Source: JACCQS01 sp050999295 (GTDB lineage: Bacteria; Actinomycetota; Actinomycetes; Mycobacteriales; Geodermatophilaceae). Taken from it: a stretch of DNA of 11,926 nt. The notes under the pieces were generated by a model. It ran no database searches and was not told the DNA's origin. It saw nothing but the letters and a program-made list of their open reading frames with translations. Shown one piece after another: positions 1-3,891 of the stretch. The position numbers were made by a program, and so were the translations under genes. The stretch is taken from NCBI GenBank assembly GCA_050999295.1, contig JBPCPI010000045.1:1-11926 (forward strand), read 5' to 3'. Position 1 is the stretch's first letter. Each line of letters opens with the position of its first letter.

Positions 1-569
1 ACCGCCAGCCACGGACCTCGGGGGAGGGCGGCCAGCCGGGACAGACGCGGGTCGGCAAGGGCCGCTGCGACGAGCGGCCGATCGCCCCCCGTCACCAGGG
101 CGGCCAATCTACCTGCCTCGGGCGCGAGGATCCGGAGGGCGACCTGCGTGGCCGAGTCGACCAGGGCTGAGGCCTGATTGTCTCGGCGCCGGGCGAAACG
201 AAGCTGGCTCGTCCCGCCGGCGGCTGTCCGGCCCTGGACGTACTGGCTGCCCACCTTCGATGTGACCAACGCTCCGGCATCGAAGACGCCCGCGGCGTAA
301 CCACCGCGACGGATCAGCAGCACGCCCAGCCGGCGCGGGCGCGTCGCGTGGTCGACGAGTGCCTGCCACGGATCGCCCGGCCCGGGCGGGAGCGGCGGGA
401 ACGGCACCTCGCAGCGCGCCGCCGAGCCATCGGCGGCAAGCGCGTCCACGATGTCCGCGTGTGCGGTGACCTCGACGCCACCGTGGCTGGCCGCGAACCG
501 CTCCAGCCAGCCGGCCAAGCGCTCCGGCGCGACGAGCACCGTACGGGTGCCGGCCCCGGCCAATCTCAC
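1..569 (-). CDS. acVLRF1-family peptidyl-tRNA hydrolase (3' end cut off by window)
   Basis: I translated this frame by hand from a GTG at 569-567. It stays open for about 189 codons to the window edge, so the C-terminus is missing. The N-terminus reads VRLAGAGTRTVLVAPERLAG. The diagnostic block is at residues 105-132: KVGSQYVQGR, then TAAGGTSQLRFARRR, then DNQA. It matches the VLRF1 (Vms1-like release factor) loop, a relative of the eRF1 GGQ loop with a conserved SQ pair, here S121-Q122. As known for the family, these proteins are predicted to hydrolyse peptidyl-tRNA on stalled or split ribosomes. From memory the family usually has GGW-SQQ where this protein has GGT-SQL. An in-frame stop at 629-627, with no other ATG, GTG or TTG before 569, fixes the start. 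A GGAGA sits only about 3 nt upstream. It is probably the last gene of a minus-strand trio with the two ferritin-like genes. Family call is good; the biochemical role is by homology. Confidence 0.85.
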   Translation of the reverse strand, partial: MRLAGAGTRTVLVAPERLAGWLERFAASHGGVEVTAHADIVDALAADGSAARCEVPFPPLPPGPGDPWQALVDHATRPRRLGVLLIRRGGYAAGVFDAGALVTSKVGSQYVQGRTAAGGTSQLRFARRRDNQASALVDSATQVALRILAPEAGRLAALVTGGDRPLVAAALADPRLSRLAALPRGPWLA

Positions 570-601
570 GTTCTCCGATCGCAGGGTTGGCGTCCTGCTG
601 G

Positions 602-631
602 CGAACCTATTGGCACAAGGTGTCCATCACT
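602..631. repeat. Dispersed 30-bp intergenic repeat, copy A
   Basis: The block starting CGAACCTATTGGCACAAGG recurs at 7630-7659 in the same orientation with 28 of 30 bases identical; the differences are T/C at 621/7649 and A/T at 626/7654. This copy lies in the 79-bp gap between the DUF4439 gene and the VLRF1 gene. The second copy is one side of a perfect hairpin, but the matching second arm is absent here, so this may be a truncated copy of a mobile or REP-like element. I found no third copy in the window. Confidence 0.8.
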
Positions 632-648
632 GCGCTGGATCGGCGGTC

Positions 649-1080
649 TCAGAGACCGGGAAATTCCGGGCTGATCGGGGTGCTTCCGGACTGCTGTCGC
701 CAGGAGGTCTGGCGAAGGGCGGCATCGATCAGCGCAGTAAGCGAGAACGCCTTGGCCCGCTGGGTGTCGGCCTGCGAGATGGCGTAGGCATATCCCTGCG
801 CGACACCGGCCTCCAAGTGTGCGGCCAGGCGCAGCCCGCCGCCTGCGTCGGCAACGGGGAACGGCAGCTCATAGCTAGCCTCGGCCGGTTCCGGATCGGC
901 TCCGCGCAGCCGGATCAGGTCTGCCAGTTCGTCCCGACCGGCCCGGTGGGCGGCGTCGAGGTCTCGGACGAACTGTCGGGCCTCGGGGCTCACGGCCGCA
1001 CCGACCACGCCGTACCCCCAGATCGCGCCGTGCTCGGCGCGCAGGGCCGCCTGTAGCCCCTCGACCTCCTGGACGCTCAT
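649..1080 (-). CDS. DUF4439 ferritin-like domain protein
   Basis: The product is 143 residues from the ATG at 1080 (MSVQEVEGLQAALRAEHGAI...) and ends in EFPGL. The sequence is almost all helix-forming and has the ferritin-like pattern of the DUF4439 family: ALRAEHGAIWGYGVVG in helix 1 (about residues 10-28), acidic and His residues in helix 2 (RDLDAAHRAGRDEL), and a YAYAISQ helix near residue 100. The family is predicted to be a four-helix bundle; metal binding and substrate are unknown. A TTG at 1095 would add five residues. I prefer the ATG because family members begin close to the QAAL..EH helix, although the Shine-Dalgarno is weak for either. Its start lies 19 nt after the stop of the upstream lipoprotein gene, which suggests co-transcription. 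No signal peptide is visible, so it is probably cytoplasmic. Confidence 0.8.
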   Translation of the reverse strand: MSVQEVEGLQAALRAEHGAIWGYGVVGAAVSPEARQFVRDLDAAHRAGRDELADLIRLRGADPEPAEASYELPFPVADAGGGLRLAAHLEAGVAQGYAYAISQADTQRAKAFSLTALIDAALRQTSWRQQSGSTPISPEFPGL

Positions 1081-1099
1081 GGGTGCTCGGCACAATTGC

Positions 1100-1630
1100 T
1101 CACGTCGTCAGCAACCGCTCGTGGCAGGTGGTGCTGGCAGCACAGCTGCCGAGTAGCGCGGCCAGCTCGCCATTGGCGCGCAAAGCCGCTGTACGCAGCG
1201 CTCCGGCCGAGGCGTCCACCGCCTGTTTCAGGTTCGATAGCGCCGTTGCCGCATCCGCCGGCGGAGCGGGTGTGGGGATCGAGGACGAGACGGTCGCAGA
1301 GGTCGTGCCAGAACCGGTTGCGGCGATCTGCGCCGCCGCGACGGGGGCTGCGGCGAGCAATGCTTCGGTGTGCGCAGTCGTCTGCGCCTGGAGGTCGGTC
1401 AAGGCACCGGTCAGTTCCGGAAACGCTTCCAGCACCCGCTGATAGTGCTTGACCAGCTCCTGGTGCAGTCGCAGGACAGGAGTGAGTGGGTCGATCTGCG
1501 GCTGCGTCTGGGCGGGCGGGGCGGACGGTCCCGGCACGCAACCGCTGAGTCCGCCACCCAGCCCTGCTGCGGCCGCCGTCGTGACTGCGGCGCCGAGCAG
1601 AGTGCGCCGCGACACCCGCGAATCGCCCAC
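1100..1630 (-). CDS. Tat-exported lipoprotein, ferritin-like/DUF4439-related
   Basis: The product is 176 residues from a GTG at 1630. A twin-arginine signal is visible: SRRTLLG at residues 7-13, an Ala/Gly-rich hydrophobic stretch, and a lipobox LSGC with the acylated cysteine expected at Cys31. A Pro/Gln-rich spacer and a long helical domain follow, including LHQELVKHYQRVLEAFPEL and a C-terminal CAASTTCH with two cysteines. The helical pattern and the adjacent DUF4439 gene suggest a ferritin-like bundle anchored outside the membrane; this is an inference. A GTG at 1615 (VSRRTLLG) is an alternative start. No Shine-Dalgarno is visible; a CAGACT at 1642-1637 (minus strand) sits 6 nt before the GTG, which would suit leaderless transcription. 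First gene of the minus-strand group, divergent from rimP. Confidence 0.75.
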   Translation of the reverse strand: MGDSRVSRRTLLGAAVTTAAAAGLGGGLSGCVPGPSAPPAQTQPQIDPLTPVLRLHQELVKHYQRVLEAFPELTGALTDLQAQTTAHTEALLAAAPVAAAQIAATGSGTTSATVSSSIPTPAPPADAATALSNLKQAVDASAGALRTAALRANGELAALLGSCAASTTCHERLLTT

Positions 1631-1734
1631 GACAGGAGTCTGTCAGTCGGCCCCGCGGGGGCAGGCAACGGTAACCTCGACTCGTACGGATCGAGCGCAC
1701 CGTACGACAACTGGAGAAGACGAGGAGGCCGACA
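1631..1734. promoter_or_regulatory. Divergent intergenic region with leader hairpin before rimP
   Basis: This 104-bp gap separates the divergent lipoprotein gene and rimP and must carry promoters for both. A perfect 8-bp inverted repeat, TCGTACGG (1682-1689) and CCGTACGA (1700-1707) with a 10-nt loop, precedes the rimP Shine-Dalgarno GAGGAGG (1722-1728). A CCCCGCGGGG palindrome lies at 1651-1660. A TAACCT at 1672-1677 fits a TANNNT -10 box, but no good -35 is visible. Function of the hairpin is unknown; it could be an operator or a 5' leader structure. Confidence 0.45.
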
Positions 1735-2331
1735 GTGAGCGCCAGGAGCGCGGGATCGGCCGCGACCCACGAGCGGCTGGCCGCGTTGGTGTCCCCGGTC
1801 CTCGAGCAGGCCGGCTACGACCTCGAGGAGCTGGTTGTGACGCCGATGGGCCGGCGCAGCCTGCTTCGCGTCGTCATAGATCGCGACGCGGGAATCTCCC
1901 TCGATGACATCGCCGGGATGTCGCATGCGGTTGCCGCGGTCTTGGACGACGACGAGGGGGTCATCGGTAAGGCGCCGTACGTGCTGGAGGTCACCTCGCC
2001 AGGAGTCGACCGGCCGTTGACCGAGGCTCGTCACTGGCGCCGGGCGATCGGTCGGCTGGTGGAAGTAACTGTGGTGACTAGTCGTTCCCCGGAGGGCTCC
2101 GAAACCGCGGAGCGGGTGCTCCACGGACGGGTCGTTGGTTTCGATGGGTCAGCGGTGACCGTGAGCGTCGAGGGGGTCGAGCACCTCGTGCCGCTGGCTG
2201 ACCTCGGCCCCGGAAAGGTCCAACTCGAGTTCAACCGCCCCGACGAGAGCGTCAAGCGTGAGCGACCGCAGCGGCAGCAGAAGGCGAAGAAGAGCCGAGG
2301 CGCCGTACTTCCTCCCGCGGAGCAGACATGA
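1735..2331 (+). CDS. rimP: Ribosome maturation factor RimP
   Basis: The product is 198 residues from a GTG at 1735, with Shine-Dalgarno GAGGAGG 6 nt upstream. RimP helps assemble the 30S subunit by aiding binding of early proteins around the S12 region. Hallmarks seen are GYDLEELVV (about residues 27-35), the RRSLLRVVID strand with IDRDAGISLDDI, and the strongly conserved YVLEVTSPGVDRPL (about 82-95). The C-terminal SH3-like domain (RLVEVTVV, then ERVLHGRVVGFDG) follows. The Lys/Arg-rich tail (RERPQRQQKAKKSRG) is typical of actinobacteria. The stop TGA (2329-2331) overlaps an ATG at 2328 that opens a mini-ORF. The last 38 coding bases resemble the tandem repeat that follows (23 of 38 by eye). 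First gene of the nusA-infB operon. Confidence 0.95.
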   Translation: MSARSAGSAATHERLAALVSPVLEQAGYDLEELVVTPMGRRSLLRVVIDRDAGISLDDIAGMSHAVAAVLDDDEGVIGKAPYVLEVTSPGVDRPLTEARHWRRAIGRLVEVTVVTSRSPEGSETAERVLHGRVVGFDGSAVTVSVEGVEHLVPLADLGPGKVQLEFNRPDESVKRERPQRQQKAKKSRGAVLPPAEQT

Positions 2332-2369
2332 AATCCGACGACGCACTTGTCTCCGCGGAGGAGAAATGA
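2328..2369 (+). CDS. Candidate 13-codon leader mini-ORF 1 (rimP-nusA junction)
   Basis: The frame reads ATG to TGA and encodes MKSDDALVSAEEK. Its ATG overlaps the rimP stop (ATGA, 2328-2331) and its stop overlaps the start of mini-ORF 2 (ATGA, 2366-2369). A GGAG at 2319-2322 within the rimP 3' end could serve as ribosome-binding site. I do not recognise the peptide; it may be non-functional and simply the passage that carries ribosomes to nusA. Expression is inferred only from spacing and overlap. Confidence 0.4.
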   Translation: MKSDDALVSAEEK

Positions 2370-2402
2370 AATCCGACGACGCACTTGTCTCCGCGGAGGA
2401 GA
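2350..2402 (+). promoter_or_regulatory. Two Shine-Dalgarno-occluding mini-hairpins before mini-ORF 2 and nusA
   Basis: In each repeat unit TCTCC can pair with the GGAGA of the Shine-Dalgarno across a 5-nt GCGGA loop (2350-2364 and 2388-2402); CTCCGCGGAG is also a 10-bp palindrome. A related CTCC/GGAG pair with a 3-nt loop lies in the rimP end (2312-2322). If it forms in RNA, a translating ribosome would be needed to open each site, which fits stop/start coupling. The stems are short, so stability is uncertain. Confidence 0.4.
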
Positions 2403-2407
2403 AATGA
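2366..2407 (+). CDS. Candidate 13-codon leader mini-ORF 2, coupled to nusA
   Basis: An identical copy of the first mini-ORF (MKSDDALVSAEEK). It has a strong Shine-Dalgarno GGAGGAG supplied by the first repeat unit, and its TGA (2405-2407) overlaps the nusA ATG (2404-2406). Ribosomes finishing it would be positioned to restart on nusA. This is an inference from sequence layout; no homologue is recognised. Confidence 0.4.
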   Translation: MKSDDALVSAEEK

Positions 2408-3399
2408 ACATCGACATCAGCGCCCTGCGCGGGATCGAGCGCGAGAAGGGCATCTCCTTCGCCACAGTGGTGGAAGCGATCGAGTCCGCGTTGTTGACCG
2501 CGTATCGGCACAAGGAAGGCGCCGAGGCCCAGGCGCGTGTCCTGGTGGACCGCAAGAGCGGGGAGGTCACGGTCTTCGCTCAGGAGATGGCTCCAGACGG
2601 CACGATCATCCGCGAGTACGACGACACCCCGAGCGGCTTCGGCCGGATCGCCGCCAGCACGGCGCGCCAGGTCATCCTGCAGCGGTTGCGCGACGCCGAG
2701 GATGAGAACAACTTCGGCGAGTTCTCCGGCCGTGAGGGGGACCTCGTCGGGGGCGTGGTCCAGGTTCACCGGGGGCGCAATGAGCGCGGGATCGTGGTCG
2801 TCGACATCGGAAAGTTCGAAGCCATCCTCCCTGCCGGGGAGCAGGTGCCGGGTGAGGAATACACCCATGGCTCGCGGCTGAAGTGCTACGTCGTGTCGGT
2901 CACCAGGACCCCGCGTGGCCCGCAGGTGATGGTCAGCCGCCGGCATCCGAATCTGATTCGCAAGCTGTTCGCCCTGGAGGTGCCCGAGATCGCGGACGGC
3001 AGCGTGTTGATCCCTGCGGTGGCCCGTGAGGCCGGGCACCGCACCAAGATCGCCGTCTACACCAAGGTGGAGGGGCTCAATGCCAAGGGCGCCTGTATCG
3101 GTCCGGTCGGTCAGCGGGTCCGGAATGTCATGAGCGAGTTGCACGGCGAGAAGATCGACATCGTGGACTACTCCGAGGATCCGGCCGAGTTCGTGGGGCA
3201 TGCGCTGTCTCCGGCGCGAGTACTCGAGGTCCAGGTCGTGGACGCCGACGCCAAGGCCGCCCGAGTCATCGTTCCGGACTTCCAGCTCTCCCTGGCGATC
3301 GGCAAGGAGGGGCAGAACGCCCGCTTGGCCGCCCGGTTGACCGGCTGGCGAATCGACATCCGCAGTGACGCCGAAGCCGAGACTCCGGTCGAGGGTTGA
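2404..3399 (+). CDS. nusA: Transcription termination/antitermination factor NusA
   Basis: The product is 331 residues from the ATG at 2404 (MNIDISALRGIEREKGISF), 5 nt after GGAGGAG. Reading could begin at a TTG at 2347, but that would only translate the duplicated leader. NusA binds RNA polymerase and nascent RNA and modulates pausing, termination and antitermination. Seen in order: the N-terminal polymerase-binding domain (about 1-105, with TVVEAIESALLTAYRH), the S1 domain (about 108-180, VGGVVQVHRGRNERGIVVVD), KH1 with GPVG at 233-236, and KH2 with GKEG at 300-303. The acidic C-terminal repeats of the E. coli protein are absent, as is usual in actinobacteria. It ends in a short acidic tail (AEAETPVEG). 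Its start overlaps the stop of the leader mini-ORF, so it is probably translationally coupled to rimP. Confidence 0.96.
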   Translation: MNIDISALRGIEREKGISFATVVEAIESALLTAYRHKEGAEAQARVLVDRKSGEVTVFAQEMAPDGTIIREYDDTPSGFGRIAASTARQVILQRLRDAEDENNFGEFSGREGDLVGGVVQVHRGRNERGIVVVDIGKFEAILPAGEQVPGEEYTHGSRLKCYVVSVTRTPRGPQVMVSRRHPNLIRKLFALEVPEIADGSVLIPAVAREAGHRTKIAVYTKVEGLNAKGACIGPVGQRVRNVMSELHGEKIDIVDYSEDPAEFVGHALSPARVLEVQVVDADAKAARVIVPDFQLSLAIGKEGQNARLAARLTGWRIDIRSDAEAETPVEG

Positions 3400-3428
3400 G
3401 CCGGGAGCAGACAACGGCACCTGCGCGC

Positions 3429-3434
3429 TAGACT
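3429..3434 (+). promoter_or_regulatory. Possible -10 element for leaderless ylxR transcript
   Basis: TAGACT fits the actinobacterial TANNNT -10 box and ends 5 nt before the GTG at 3440. No Shine-Dalgarno is visible before any ylxR start, which is what a leaderless mRNA would look like. No convincing -35 box is present. Speculative. Confidence 0.3.
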
Positions 3435-3439
3435 GGGTG

Positions 3440-3727
3440 GTGGCCGATCGAGTGCAACCGGTGCGTACATGTGTGGGCTGCCGGCAACGTTGCTCGATCA
3501 GTGAACTGTTGCGAGTCGTGGCGGTGGACGGGCAGGTCGTCCCGGACCCGCAGCGCAGGCGGGCCGGCCGGGGAGCAGCTTTGCATCCCCGACCTGCATG
3601 TCTGGCACACGCCGAACGACGACGAGCTTTCGGACGAGCCTTGCGAGTCTCCGGAATCCTGTCGACCGAGGCGCTGGCCACCTACCTCACCGAGCAGCAT
3701 TACGAGCACGACCAGCACTACGAGTAG
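3440..3727 (+). CDS. rnpM: YlxR family RNA-binding protein (RNase P modulator RnpM)
   Basis: About 95 residues if the GTG at 3440 is used. GTG codons at 3437, 3452 and 3461 are in frame and equally possible, and the frame is open back to 3365, inside nusA. The DUF448/YlxR signature is clear: VRTCVGCRQR with its two cysteines, then ISELLRVV, and later GRGAALHPRPACL and RRAFGRALRV. YlxR is a small nucleic-acid-binding protein encoded next to nusA and infB in many bacteria. It has been linked to RNase P in Bacillus, so the symbol rnpM is used here by family only. The tail is unusual: Tyr/His/Glu-rich with a short repeat (QHYEHDQHYE). It starts about 40 nt after the nusA stop. Confidence 0.9.
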   Translation: MADRVQPVRTCVGCRQRCSISELLRVVAVDGQVVPDPQRRRAGRGAALHPRPACLAHAERRRAFGRALRVSGILSTEALATYLTEQHYEHDQHYE

Positions 3728-3745
3728 GACCACCCGCACCACCAA

Positions 3746-3773
3746 GCGCGCACGGACATCAGGGTCCGCGCGC
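3746..3773 (+). promoter_or_regulatory. Hairpin between ylxR and infB
   Basis: GCGCGC (3746-3751) and GGAC (3754-3757) pair with GTCC (3764-3767) and GCGCGC (3768-3773), leaving a 2-nt bulge and a 6-nt loop. No U-tract follows, so a complete intrinsic terminator is unlikely; an attenuator or RNA-processing site in the 164-bp ylxR-infB gap is possible. I see nothing else firm in that gap apart from the infB Shine-Dalgarno. Confidence 0.4.
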
Positions 3774-3891
3774 TCGTCGAGAGCAGGTCATTCTCGGATG
3801 AGCACCCAGTGAAGAACCACCCGTGATCATGTTCCATCCGTAACGAAGAGGTCGAGCGGGCAGCCGCCGCCTCAACTCATGAGGAGTCCCG

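Larger units (their letters stand above)
2328..2403 (+). repeat. Perfect 38-bp tandem duplication between rimP and nusA
   Basis: Two identical 38-bp units (2328-2365 and 2366-2403) are followed by five more matching bases (ATGAA) at the nusA start. Each unit begins ATGAAATCCGACGACG and ends CCGCGGAGGAGAA. The unit therefore carries both a start codon and the Shine-Dalgarno for the next start codon. The 38-bp period equals a 42-nt ORF minus a 4-nt overlap, so duplication keeps the stop/start coupling intact. The nusA start and its Shine-Dalgarno lie at the end of the second unit. Polymerase slippage or unequal exchange could have produced it; an assembly artefact is not excluded. Confidence 0.95.

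Noticed and set aside
645..657. GGTCTC-A-GAGACC palindrome at the end of the DUF4439 gene
   Set aside because: With a 1-nt centre it cannot fold into a normal terminator hairpin and is short enough to occur by chance.
2347..2403. TTG start adding 19 residues to NusA
   Set aside because: The extension only translates the duplicated leader in a different frame; the ATG at 2404 has an excellent Shine-Dalgarno and matches the family start.
2328..2403. CRISPR-like reading of the tandem repeat
   Set aside because: The two units are directly adjacent with no spacer; it is a simple tandem duplication. No CRISPR array, tRNA, rRNA or transposase gene was seen anywhere in the window.
2149..3681. 510-codon minus-strand open frame opposite nusA and ylxR
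   Set aside because: Antisense to strongly recognised nusA and ylxR; the Asp/Leu/Gly/His-rich translation is typical of the reverse frame in GC-rich genes.
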